Assembly (NCBI RefSeq): GCF_007991755.1
Contig: NZ_BJYY01000016.1
Span: 159,719 to 223,718, forward strand
DNA length: 64,000 bases
Direction of reading: 5' to 3'
DNA from: Cellulomonas aerilata
Lineage (GTDB): Bacteria; Actinomycetota; Actinomycetes; Actinomycetales; Cellulomonadaceae
Below, piece by piece: positions 53,442 through 62,299 of this stretch. A program made the position numbers and the translations under genes. Every line of letters begins with the position of its first letter. Position 1 is the first letter of the stretch. A model generated the notes under the pieces. The model ran no database searches. It had not been told where the DNA came from and saw only the letters and a list, made by a program, of their open reading frames with translations.

Positions 53442-55640
53442 GTGTCCCCTGACCCGGCCGACGGCCACCCGACCGCGGTGACCGGCGACCACCCCCTCGA
53501 GGCGGAGGCGACCGGTCCTGCGCCGGTGACGGCCCACGACGACGGCCCCGACCGCGTCCTGGGTGAGCTGGCCATCGCCGCCGCGCGCATCGGCACGTTC
53601 GACTGGGACCTGGTGGGCGGTGTGCTGAGCTGGGACGACCAGCTCATCAGCCTCTTCGGCTACGACACCACGACGTTCGACCGGACGATCGGGGGCTTCG
53701 ACGCCGCGCTCCACCCGGACGACCGGGCCCGGGTCACGCACGCGCTGGACCAGGCCATCGCCACGTGCGGCGAGTACGAGGCGGAGTTCCGGGTCGTGCT
53801 GCCCGACGGCGTCACCCGCTGGGTCGCCGCCCGCGGGCGCGCGCTGGGCGACGAGAACGGGGTCGCGACCCGGATGCTCGGCGCGGCCTACGACAGCACC
53901 CACCGCCAGGACGGGGGCGCGGCCGTCGCCCGGGTCCTGGAGGCGATCCCGACCGCGTTCTACTCGCTCGGGCCGGACTGGACCTTCACCTACGTCAACG
54001 CCGAGGCGGAGCGGCTGCTGGACCGCTCCCGCGAGGAGCTGCTGGGCGGCAACATCTGGGAGCTGTTCCCGCTCGCTGCCGGGTCCGCGTTCGAGACGAG
54101 CTTCCGCCGCGCGCTGGAGGCGAACCGGCCCGTCACGTTCGACGCCTACTACCCCGCACCGCTGGACTCCTGGTACGAGCTGCAGGTGTGGCCCGGCCCG
54201 GACGGGCTGTGGGTCTACTTCGTCGACGTCACCGCCAACCGCCTGGCCCGGTACGAGACCGAGCAGAGCGCGGCCCGTGCCGCGCTGCTGGCGGAGGTCA
54301 CCACCGAGCTGACCCAGACGCTGCAGGGCGACGAGGCGGTCGGCCGGCTCGCACAGATCCTCGTCCCCCGCCTCGCCGACTGGTGCATCGTGTCGCTGGT
54401 CGACGACGACGAGCACGCCGGCGCCCGCCGTGGCCTGCGGGACGTGGGCTGCTGGCACACCGACCCCGCGCAGCGTGACCTCGTCTCGCGCTACGCCGCC
54501 ACCCGGATGGACGACCTCAGCGAGGAGTCCTTCCTGGCCCGAGCGCTGGCGACCGAGCGCCCGGTGGTGCTGCAGAGCGACGCCCTCGCCCAGATCGCGA
54601 CCGTCCTGCGCCCGGGCGAGGCGCTCGACATGCTGACCCGGCTCGCGCCCGAGTCGGTCGTCATCGTGCCGCTGCGCGGGCGCGGCGGGCCCGTGGGGCT
54701 GGTGACGCTCGTCAACGGCGCCGCGCGCGGCACGTTTGGCGACGACGACCTGAGCAGCATCGCGGAGATGGCCGGCCGCGCCGGCCTGGCGCTGGACAAC
54801 TCCCGGCTGTACCGCCAGCAGCGCCAGGTCGCCGAGGGCCTCCAGCGGTCGCTGCTCACCGAGCCACCCGAGCCGGACCACCTGCAGATCGTCGTCCGCT
54901 ACGAGCCCGCGGCGCAGGCGGCCCAGGTCGGCGGCGACTGGTACGACGCGTTCCTGCAGCGCGACGGCGCGACCGTGCTGGTGATCGGCGACGTCGTGGG
55001 GCACGACATCGCGGCCGCGGCGGAGATGGGCCAGGTCCGCTCGCTGCTGCGGGGCATCGCGGTCGCCACCGGGCTGGGCCCCGCCCAGCTGCTGTCGGAG
55101 GTGGACCAGGCGCTGCGCACGCTGCAGGCCGACACGATCGCCACGGCGGTCGTCGCGCGGATCGAGCAGACCGGGTCGGAGCGACGCCGCGGCGTCACCC
55201 ACGTGCGCTGGTCCAACGCCGGGCACCCGCCCCCCATGGTCATCAACCCCGACGGCACCATCGCGGTGCTCTCCGGCGTGCGCGCCGACCCGCTGCTCGG
55301 CGTCCTGCCGGACATCCACCGGGTGGAGTCCGAGGTGGCCCTGGACCGGGGAGCCACGGTGTTCCTCTACACCGACGGGCTGATCGAGCGCCGGGACCGG
55401 TCCCTGGTGGACGGCATGGAGGCGCTCCGCGACGCCCTGGAGGAGCTCGCCGGCGCGGACCTGGACACGCTGTGCGACGAGATCCTGGCCCGGCTCCTGC
55501 CCGAGCGCCCGGAGGACGACGTCGCCCTCGTCGCCGTCCGCCTGCACCGTCAGGACCGGCCCCGCCCGCCGGAGGCCGGACCGAACGTGATCCCGCCGGA
55601 CGTGCCGGAGTCCCCGGAGGTCGAGGACCAGCCCGAGTGA
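53442..55640 (+). CDS. PAS-PAS-GAF-SpoIIE protein phosphatase
   Basis: A 732-residue cytoplasmic PP2C phosphatase. PAS 1 about residues 45-150 (TFDWDLVGGVLSWDDQLISLFGY region), PAS 2 about 165-270 (AIPTAFYSLGPDWTFTYVN), GAF about 285-450, SpoIIE/PP2C about 470-700 with metal ligands in GGDWYDAF, VIGDVVGHD and YTDGLIERRD. Family members dephosphorylate anti-sigma antagonists such as BldG in response to a signal. The BldG-like protein in this window is a possible partner, though 37 kb away. GTG 53442 has GGAG at a good distance. Confidence 0.92.
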   Translation: MSPDPADGHPTAVTGDHPLEAEATGPAPVTAHDDGPDRVLGELAIAAARIGTFDWDLVGGVLSWDDQLISLFGYDTTTFDRTIGGFDAALHPDDRARVTHALDQAIATCGEYEAEFRVVLPDGVTRWVAARGRALGDENGVATRMLGAAYDSTHRQDGGAAVARVLEAIPTAFYSLGPDWTFTYVNAEAERLLDRSREELLGGNIWELFPLAAGSAFETSFRRALEANRPVTFDAYYPAPLDSWYELQVWPGPDGLWVYFVDVTANRLARYETEQSAARAALLAEVTTELTQTLQGDEAVGRLAQILVPRLADWCIVSLVDDDEHAGARRGLRDVGCWHTDPAQRDLVSRYAATRMDDLSEESFLARALATERPVVLQSDALAQIATVLRPGEALDMLTRLAPESVVIVPLRGRGGPVGLVTLVNGAARGTFGDDDLSSIAEMAGRAGLALDNSRLYRQQRQVAEGLQRSLLTEPPEPDHLQIVVRYEPAAQAAQVGGDWYDAFLQRDGATVLVIGDVVGHDIAAAAEMGQVRSLLRGIAVATGLGPAQLLSEVDQALRTLQADTIATAVVARIEQTGSERRRGVTHVRWSNAGHPPPMVINPDGTIAVLSGVRADPLLGVLPDIHRVESEVALDRGATVFLYTDGLIERRDRSLVDGMEALRDALEELAGADLDTLCDEILARLLPERPEDDVALVAVRLHRQDRPRPPEAGPNVIPPDVPESPEVEDQPE

Positions 55641-55644
55641 GCCG

Positions 55645-55668
55645 CGGGGCCCGTGACGACCGGCCCCG
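55645..55668. terminator. Hairpin between convergent phosphatase and ABC permease genes
   Basis: CGGGGCC (55645-55651) pairs with GGCCCCG (55662-55668) around a 10-nt loop. Confidence 0.5.
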
Positions 55669-55700
55669 TCGCTCCCCGGCCGCGCGTCGGGCCGCCCGCC

Positions 55701-56900
55701 TCAGCCCCGCAGCGCCTCGGCCAGCCGCATCCGCCCACCGGTGTGCAGCACCCCACGCTGGTACACCCGCGCGGCGAGCCACACCAGCACCGGGATCGTC
55801 ACCGCGCAGATCGCGATCGCCAGCGGCATCTCCCACGGCGCGAGCGCACCGAAGGCGTCCCGCACCGGCATCATGAACGGCGCGAAGAACGGGACCTGCG
55901 ACAGGACCTTCACCGCGGTGCCGTCGGGGTCGTTCGGGACCAGGAACATGGTCAGGTAGAACGGCGCGAACAGCAGGAACATCAGCGGTGTGGTGACCGA
56001 GCTGATGTCCTCCTGGCGGGACACCAGGGCCGCGAAGCCACCGAACAGCAGGGCGAAGACCAGGTACCCCAGCAGGAACCAGATCACGAGCCACATCAGC
56101 GCGGCGCCGACGTCGACGGAGATGTCGCTCGCGACCCCCAGGATGCGGGTGGCGAGCACGAGCGCCGCCCCCAGGACGACGACCTGGAGCAGCCCGTACA
56201 GGCCGATGCCCAGCACCTTGCCCGCGAGCAGCTGCGTCGGCCGGATGGTGGACAGCAGGATCTCCACGACCCGGGACGTCTTCTCCTCCACGACGCCCAT
56301 CGCGATCATCGTCCCCGAGCCGATCAGGGCGAACAGCAGCACCGAGATCATCACGGTGGCGACACCGAAGGCCGCACCGTCGAACCCGCCGCCGGAGGCC
56401 TCCTGGAGGGTCTCGACCTGCGGGACGGCGGATGCCAGCGCCCGCTCGAAGGCCGCCGGGTCCCCGCCCAGGTCGCCGATCCGCTCGGCGACGACGTACG
56501 ACCGGACCGCCCCGGTCACCGTCTCCAGCAGCGCGCCGTCCGGCTCGCCCTCCGGGACGACGAGCTGCGGGGACGCCGGGTCGCCGCCGACGAACCCGTC
56601 GAGCCGCTCGTCGGCCAGCGCCTGCCGGGCGGCGTCCTCCTCCAGCGTGGACAGCTCCAGGTCCAGGCCGGCGGCGTCCGCCGACGACCGCAGCTGGGGT
56701 GCGAGCGCCCCGGCGCCGGCCGACACCGCGACCCGGCTGGTGGGCGGCTCGCCCTCGCGCTCGAGGAAGTAGCGCCCGACGGCGGCGCCGACCAGGATCA
56801 CGACCAGCATCACGACCATCGAGACGATGTTGGCCTTGGTCATCATGCGGGTCCGCAGCTCGCGCCGGGCCACCAGGACCACCGGGCCGCGCGTGGTCAT
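55701..56900 (-). CDS. ABC-2 type exporter permease (NatB-like)
   Basis: A 399-residue membrane protein. One helix near the N-terminus (IVSMVVMLVVILVGAAVG), a ~150-residue extracytoplasmic domain, then five or six C-terminal helices with MGVVEEKTSRVVEILLSTI, the conserved ABC-2 coupling segment. This is the NatB/YhaP layout. ATG 56900 overlaps the ATPase stop by 4 bases. With the ATPase it forms an exporter; substrate (sodium, lipid or peptide) unknown. Confidence 0.88.
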   Translation of the reverse strand: MTTRGPVVLVARRELRTRMMTKANIVSMVVMLVVILVGAAVGRYFLEREGEPPTSRVAVSAGAGALAPQLRSSADAAGLDLELSTLEEDAARQALADERLDGFVGGDPASPQLVVPEGEPDGALLETVTGAVRSYVVAERIGDLGGDPAAFERALASAVPQVETLQEASGGGFDGAAFGVATVMISVLLFALIGSGTMIAMGVVEEKTSRVVEILLSTIRPTQLLAGKVLGIGLYGLLQVVVLGAALVLATRILGVASDISVDVGAALMWLVIWFLLGYLVFALLFGGFAALVSRQEDISSVTTPLMFLLFAPFYLTMFLVPNDPDGTAVKVLSQVPFFAPFMMPVRDAFGALAPWEMPLAIAICAVTIPVLVWLAARVYQRGVLHTGGRMRLAEALRG

Positions 56901-57889
56901 GCCGCCACCTTCCGCCGGTCGCGGCGTCGTCGGCCGTCCGGCGCGGGCTCCTGCGACGGCTCGCCGGCGGCCTCCCCCGCGGAGACGACGTCGCGGAACA
57001 GGTCGGCCAGCGTGGGTCGGACCGGGGAGAACTCGCGCACCGCACCCAGCCGCATCGCGGCGGCCAGCACGGCCTGCTCCGCACCGACGGCGGAGTCGGT
57101 CAGCTCCACCACGACCGCCTGCGTGCGCCCCGGGGCGGGTGCGACGAGCACGCCGGGCACCGCGGAGACGGCGGTCACGACGTCGGGCCGGTCGGCCTGG
57201 ACGTCCAGCCGCCACTGCGGCCGCTCGGTGCGGCGGAGCTCGTCGATCGTCCCCAGCGCCTCCACCTGCCCGGACCGGACGATGCCGACGCGGTCGCACA
57301 GCCGCTCGACGAGGTCGAGCTGGTGGGACGAGAAGATCACCGGCACCCCGGCGTCCGCGCGCTCGCGCAGCACCGCGCTCATGACGTCCACGGCGACCGG
57401 GTCCAGTCCGGAGAAGGGCTCGTCCAGCACGAGGATGTCCGGGTCGTGGACCAGCGCGGCCGCGAGCTGCACGCGCTGCTGGTTGCCGAGCGACAGCTTC
57501 TCCACCGCGTCGCCGCGCCGAGCCCCCACCCCGAGGCGGTCGGTCCAGCGGGTCACCGCGGCGTCGGCGTCGGCCGGGCTCATGCCGTGCAGCCCGGCCA
57601 GGAACCGCAGCTGCTCGCCGACCTTCATCTTCGGGTACAGACCGCGCTCCTCCGGCATGTAGCCGACCCGCCGGCGGGTCCGCAGGTCCAGCGGCGCGCC
57701 GTTCCAGCGCACCTCCCCCGCGTCCGCCGCGAGCACGCCCAGCATGATCCGCATCGCGGTGGTCTTGCCCGCCCCGTTGGACCCCACGAAGCCGAAGATC
57801 TCCCCGGCCTTGACGTCGAAGGTCAGGTCCCGCAACGCCCGCAGGCTCCCGTACGACTTGTGCAGGTGGTCGATCTCGAGCGAGCTCAC
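56897..57889 (-). CDS. ABC transporter ATP-binding protein (NatA-like)
   Basis: A 330-residue ATPase. Walker A GSNGAGKTTAM, Q-loop region, signature LSLGNQQRVQLAAAL, Walker B ILVLDEPFSGLDP, H-loop SSHQ. The C-terminal ~100 residues form the extra domain typical of DUF4162/NatA-type ABC-2 ATPases. GTG 57889. A TACCTT hexamer at 58006-58001 may be its -10. Coupled to the permease. Confidence 0.92.
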   Translation of the reverse strand: MSSLEIDHLHKSYGSLRALRDLTFDVKAGEIFGFVGSNGAGKTTAMRIMLGVLAADAGEVRWNGAPLDLRTRRRVGYMPEERGLYPKMKVGEQLRFLAGLHGMSPADADAAVTRWTDRLGVGARRGDAVEKLSLGNQQRVQLAAALVHDPDILVLDEPFSGLDPVAVDVMSAVLRERADAGVPVIFSSHQLDLVERLCDRVGIVRSGQVEALGTIDELRRTERPQWRLDVQADRPDVVTAVSAVPGVLVAPAPGRTQAVVVELTDSAVGAEQAVLAAAMRLGAVREFSPVRPTLADLFRDVVSAGEAAGEPSQEPAPDGRRRRDRRKVAA

Positions 57890-58064
57890 GCGCGTCCCCC
57901 GCGGGTCTGCAGCCGGCCCGCCGGGGCGGGGACGGACGCTCGCCGCGCCGGTGCCCCCGCACGTCCCGGCTGGTCAGCCTGGGTGGATGGTCTCCGCGGC
58001 CAAGGTAGCAGCGGCTCCCGGCCGCACCGGTGACCCGCGCGTGACGCCTCGCTACCATCGAGGG

Positions 58065-59612
58065 ATGGTGGCCGCGCGCCACGTGATGGTCGAGGTCGAG
58101 CTGGTCGAGGGCCACGACGGGCCGGGTGCCCGCCACCCCCGGGCCCGCCCGCTGCCGGAGGACGACCTGGCGCCGGTCCCGGGCCGACCGGGCACCCGCC
58201 ACCGGCCACGGCGGTGGGTCGCCGGCATCCTGCTCGTCGTCCTGACCGTCACCAGCGGCCGTCTCGCCGCCGACGCGCAGGCCCGGTCGGCGATGGCGGC
58301 GCTCGCGGCGGTGGACGGCGTCCTGCACCCGCTCGACGGTCCGGTCGCGGAGCTGTGGCGGAGCGAGGGCGGGATGCGCCCCGAGCTCCTGCGGGCCGCC
58401 GGCATGCTGGTCGCCGTCGTCGGGGGCGAGGGCAGCGCCGACGTGGTCGCCCTGGACCCGGCGACGGGGGCGACCGTGTGGCGGGCTCCCCTGCGTGGGT
58501 CGGGTCCCGGTGACGGGGGTGGGGGCATCCGCTGCGTGGTCCCGGGCGCGGACCGGTCCGGCGGCGCCGGCGGGCCCGCGGGCACCGCCCCGCCCACCGA
58601 CGGCGCCGCGGGTCCGGGTGGCGCCCCCGTCGTGGTCTGCGTCGTGGACCGGTTCCCCCCGTCCCGGCGGGTCCCGCCGGCACCCGACGGCACGACCCTC
58701 GACCGGCTCGTCGTGCTGGACGCGCGCACGGGCGCCGTCGTGTCGCAGCGACCCGTGGACCGCAGCACCACCGTGGCGGCGCTGGACGGCGACGTCGTCG
58801 TCGCCCACGGGGACGACGACGGGTACGTCCACGTGACCCGCACCGACCCCCTGGGGACCAGGGTCCGGTGGGCGTTCGTCTCGCCGCGACCGCTCCCCGT
58901 GCGGCACCCGGGGTGGTCCACCCGGATGGACGTCGTCGAGGGCCTGGTGGTCGTGGACGAGTCCGACGGCTGGGTGCTGGACGGGCGCGGGGACGTCCTG
59001 CGCTCGTGGGCGGGCACCGTCGCGGCCCAGGCTGAGGGGACGGCGCACCTCACCGGCGGCCGCCTGCTGACCCGTCCGCACACCACCGGCGGCCCGTACG
59101 CGCGCACCCGCGTCACCGACCTGGTGAGCGGGACGGTGTTCACCGTGCGGGGGCGGCCGCTCGAGTCGTGGCCGGACGACGGCTCCCTGGACGGGTCGAT
59201 GCTCGCGCGCGCCGGTCATGAGCACGGGCTGGCCGCCTACGACCCGGCGACCGGGACCAGGCTCTGGACGGCGCCCGGCCAGGTGGAGGGTCGGGCGATG
59301 GTGCTCGACGGGCGCGTCGTCCGCCTCACCCCTCAGGGGCTGGTGGCGGTCGACGGGCGCTCCGGCGCCACCCTCTGGCAGACCCGGTTCGCCCGTCCGG
59401 CCCGGAGCACCCTGGTCACCGACGGCCGGCTGGTGGTCGTCACGCAGCTCGACGGCGACCGTGGCCTGGTCCTGGGCGCGTACGGGCTCGACGACGGGCG
59501 CCTGCGGTGGACCGCGGACCTCGCCGACGACATCGCGGCGCTCACGGTCGCCGGCCGCCAGCTGTTCGGCTGGTCCCCCGAGCGGCTCGTGGCGCTGACG
59601 CCGCCGGGCTGA
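58065..59612 (+). CDS. Membrane-anchored PQQ-type beta-propeller protein
   Basis: A 515-residue protein. A cytoplasmic basic segment, one helix at about residues 52-70 (RRWVAGILLVVLTVTSGRLA), then repeated blades of the PQQ type: VVALDPATGATVWRA, VVLDARTGAVVSQ, AAYDPATGTRLWTA, VAVDGRSGATLWQT. No catalytic residues recognised; such proteins often act as scaffolds or sensors. ATG 58065 has TACCAT (58053-58058) 6 nt upstream, so it is probably leaderless. Confidence 0.8.
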   Translation: MVAARHVMVEVELVEGHDGPGARHPRARPLPEDDLAPVPGRPGTRHRPRRWVAGILLVVLTVTSGRLAADAQARSAMAALAAVDGVLHPLDGPVAELWRSEGGMRPELLRAAGMLVAVVGGEGSADVVALDPATGATVWRAPLRGSGPGDGGGGIRCVVPGADRSGGAGGPAGTAPPTDGAAGPGGAPVVVCVVDRFPPSRRVPPAPDGTTLDRLVVLDARTGAVVSQRPVDRSTTVAALDGDVVVAHGDDDGYVHVTRTDPLGTRVRWAFVSPRPLPVRHPGWSTRMDVVEGLVVVDESDGWVLDGRGDVLRSWAGTVAAQAEGTAHLTGGRLLTRPHTTGGPYARTRVTDLVSGTVFTVRGRPLESWPDDGSLDGSMLARAGHEHGLAAYDPATGTRLWTAPGQVEGRAMVLDGRVVRLTPQGLVAVDGRSGATLWQTRFARPARSTLVTDGRLVVVTQLDGDRGLVLGAYGLDDGRLRWTADLADDIAALTVAGRQLFGWSPERLVALTPPG

Positions 59613-59658
59613 CGGGCCGCCCTGTCGCACCCGACCCCGCCGGGTGTGACGATGCGGC

Positions 59659-60456
59659 ATGCGCCGTTCCGTCCATGCCGGGCTCGAGCTCGACGTCGCC
59701 GGCCCGGCCCTGCTCGCGCTCGCCGTCGCGGTGGCCGACGGCGCCCACCACCGCACCGAGACGCTGAGCATCACCCAGGGCGGGCGCCCCCTCGACGTCG
59801 TCGAGCTCACCGGGCCGCACGGCTCGCGGCTGCACCAGGTGCAGGCGGCGGCGGGACGTGTGAGCGTCGTCTACGACGCCACCGTGGACGGCGTCGACGA
59901 CCCACCACCGGTCGACCCGCTGGACCTGCTGACCTACCTGCGGCCCAGCCGCTACGCCGAGTCCGACCGGATCATCGGGCTGGCCGACGCCGAGCTCGGG
60001 GGCCTGTCCGGGCGCTCGCTGCTCGACGCGGTCACCGCCTGGGTCGGCTCCCACGTGCGGTACGTGCCGGGGACCAGCGGACCCACCGACGGCGCGAGCC
60101 AGACTGTGCTGGGCGGGCAGGGCGTGTGCCGGGACTTCGCGCACGTGACCGTCGGCCTGCTCCGCGCGCTGGACGTGCCGGCACGCACGGCGGCGGTCTA
60201 CGCCCCCGGGCTGTCCCCGATGGACTTCCACGCGGTGGCCGAGGCCTACGTCGAGGGCGCGTGGCACGTCGTCGACCCGACGCTGCTCGCGCCGCGCTCG
60301 ACGATGCTGCGGATCTCCACGGGCCGCGACGCCGCCGACACCGCCTTCCTCTCCACCTACCACGCTTGGGTCACCCTGTTGACGTACGAGGTGCGTGCCG
60401 TCGTCGACGGGGACCTGCCGGTCGACGACCGCTCCACCCTGGTCCAGCTGCGCTGA
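59659..60456 (+). CDS. Transglutaminase-like cysteine peptidase domain protein
   Basis: A 265-residue protein. An N-terminal beta domain is followed by the transglutaminase core with the catalytic triad visible: Cys in GGQGVCRDFAHV (about residue 157), His in MDFHAVAEAYV (about 193), Asp in WHVVDPTLL (about 208). Members cleave or crosslink peptide bonds. No signal peptide is seen. GACGAT (59648-59653) ends 5 nt before the ATG. Confidence 0.87.
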   Translation: MRRSVHAGLELDVAGPALLALAVAVADGAHHRTETLSITQGGRPLDVVELTGPHGSRLHQVQAAAGRVSVVYDATVDGVDDPPPVDPLDLLTYLRPSRYAESDRIIGLADAELGGLSGRSLLDAVTAWVGSHVRYVPGTSGPTDGASQTVLGGQGVCRDFAHVTVGLLRALDVPARTAAVYAPGLSPMDFHAVAEAYVEGAWHVVDPTLLAPRSTMLRISTGRDAADTAFLSTYHAWVTLLTYEVRAVVDGDLPVDDRSTLVQLR

Positions 60457-60492
60457 CCGGGAATGCCGGCGGGCGCTGACCGTTGCTCCTGT

Positions 60493-61284
60493 GTGAGCAA
60501 CTCCCCCACCCGTTCCCGCGCCCTCCCCCTGGTCCTGACCGCAGCGGTCGCCGGCGGGCTCGGCCTCGGAGCGGTCGCCCTGGCCGGGCGCTCGCCGTCC
60601 GCCCCCGAGGTGGCCGGCGCACCCGAGCAGGTGCAGGACCCCGCCACGTCGCCCACCCCCTCGGCCACCTCCGGTGCGGACCGGTCGGCCCCACCGGCCG
60701 ACGACGCCGCGCCGCGCATCGCGTTCTTCGGCGACTCCCTGACCGTGGGGGTCGGCGCCCCGCCGGAGCGCGGGTACGCCTGGCAGACCGCCGAGCAGCT
60801 GGGGTGGCCGATCGCCGTCGTGGAGGGCGTCTCCGGCAGCGGGTTCCTCGCCTCCGGCGCCGGTCGGCCGATGCCGGACCGGGTGGCGGCCGTCGTCGCG
60901 TCCGACCCGGACGTCGTGGTCGTCGCCGGTGGCACGAACGACGCGTTCCAGGGCTACGCGCCCACGGAGGTCGGCGCCGCCGCCGGCGAGCTGCTGGGCG
61001 ACCTGAGAGCCGCGGATCCGGACCTGGCGATCCTCGTGCTGGGGCCGTTCCCGACCACCCTGGAAACGGCCACGGGTCTGGACCCGGTGAGCGATGCCGT
61101 CCGCGCCGCGGCCGACGCGGTCGGCGCGGAGTTCGTCGACGCGCGCGACCTGCTCCTGAGCGCCGGCGCGGGCCCCGAGGAGTGGGAGCAGTACATCAGC
61201 GCCGACGGCGTGCACCCCAACGAGGCCGGGTACGGCGTCATGGCCGACGCGCTGGTGGCGGAGCTGCGCACGCTGGTCGGCTGA
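60493..61284 (+). CDS. Secreted SGNH/GDSL hydrolase
   Basis: A 263-residue lipase/esterase-like enzyme. Signal peptide: SRALPLVLTAAVAGGLGLGAVALAG. Blocks: FFGDSLTVGVG (Ser), GSGFLASG (Gly), GGTNDAF (Asn), DGVHPNEAGY (Asp and His). GTG 60493 gives a normal signal peptide; ATG 60463 would add ten residues with two Cys before it. Acts outside the cell, probably on acyl or acetyl esters; target unknown. Confidence 0.86.
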   Translation: MSNSPTRSRALPLVLTAAVAGGLGLGAVALAGRSPSAPEVAGAPEQVQDPATSPTPSATSGADRSAPPADDAAPRIAFFGDSLTVGVGAPPERGYAWQTAEQLGWPIAVVEGVSGSGFLASGAGRPMPDRVAAVVASDPDVVVVAGGTNDAFQGYAPTEVGAAAGELLGDLRAADPDLAILVLGPFPTTLETATGLDPVSDAVRAAADAVGAEFVDARDLLLSAGAGPEEWEQYISADGVHPNEAGYGVMADALVAELRTLVG

Positions 61285-61409
61285 GGCCGCAGGCCGGGCG
61301 AGCCACGCCCGGGCGCGCCACACCCGGGCGGGACGGCACGGCGACGGCGCGGGACGGCGCGGTCCGCAGCCCGCAGGTCCGGACCCCGTCGGGCGCCTAC
61401 GGTGGCCCC

Positions 61410-62228
61410 ATGCCCGACGTCATGACCGCGACGACGGCCACGACGCGCCCGGCGTCCCTGGCGGCCGCATGCCTCGTCTCGCTGGCCGGGCTGCTCGCCT
61501 TCGGCTTCGAGCAGCGTCCGGTGGCCTACGCCGTCCTGGCGGTGGCCGTGGCGCTCGGCCTCGTCGTCGACCGGGCCCTGGGCAAGGACCTCGCCCTGAT
61601 CGCCGCCGGCCTGGTGGTGATGAGCCTGGTGCCGATTACCACGGACGTCAGCAACGCCCACATGGTCACCATGGGGACGGCGATGGTGCTCGCCGTCGCG
61701 ATCCCCTACGCCGTGTCCCGGTGGGTCTACGGGGACCACGCGGTGCGCTTCCCGGTGCGCACCGGCGAGCGGTGGACCCGGCTCGAGAAGGGCTACCTCG
61801 TCGCGGTGCCGCTGCTCGGCTACGTGCTGCTGCCCGTGTACATGATCGGCACCGGGGTGTACGAGAACTGGCCGGCGGTGTCGGACCCGGAGGGGATCGC
61901 CCGGCTGTTCCTGGGCACCAACGTCCTGGGGATCTGGGACGAGCTGTTCTTCATCTGCACGGTCTTCACGCTGCTGCGCCGGCACCTGCCGATGTGGCAG
62001 GCCAACCTGCTCCAGGCGGTGCTCTTCACGTCGTTCCTCTTCGACCTGGGCTTCCACGCCTGGGGGCCGGTGATCATCTACGCGTTCGCGCTCGTGCAGG
62101 GCTACATCTTCCAGCTCACGCGGTCCCTGACCTACGTGGTCTGCGTGCACCTGCTGTTCGACTTCGTGCTCTTCCTCGTCCTGGTGCACGCGCACAACCG
62201 CAGCTGGATCGACGTGTTCGTGTACTGA
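61410..62228 (+). CDS. CPBP-like (CAAX-protease-like) membrane protein with altered motif
   Basis: A 272-residue protein with about eight hydrophobic segments. Motif 1 reads WDELFFICTVF, where active CPBP proteases have EExxxR; the second Glu is present but the first is Asp and the Arg is missing. FDLGFH (His) and VHLLFDF (HxxxD) resemble motifs 2 and 3. Activity is therefore uncertain. ATG 61410 has TACGGT (61398-61403) 6 nt upstream. Not linked to a lantibiotic cluster here. Confidence 0.72.
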   Translation: MPDVMTATTATTRPASLAAACLVSLAGLLAFGFEQRPVAYAVLAVAVALGLVVDRALGKDLALIAAGLVVMSLVPITTDVSNAHMVTMGTAMVLAVAIPYAVSRWVYGDHAVRFPVRTGERWTRLEKGYLVAVPLLGYVLLPVYMIGTGVYENWPAVSDPEGIARLFLGTNVLGIWDELFFICTVFTLLRRHLPMWQANLLQAVLFTSFLFDLGFHAWGPVIIYAFALVQGYIFQLTRSLTYVVCVHLLFDFVLFLVLVHAHNRSWIDVFVY

Positions 62229-62299
62229 CCCCCACGGCTCGACGGACGCGCACTAGCGTGACGCCCGACAGGCCGACGAGCGAGGACAGGAGCGCAGCC

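Noticed and set aside
60463..60492. ATG 60463 as the start of the SGNH hydrolase
   Set aside because: It adds ten residues with two Cys before an otherwise normal signal peptide; GTG 60493 is preferred, though not proven.
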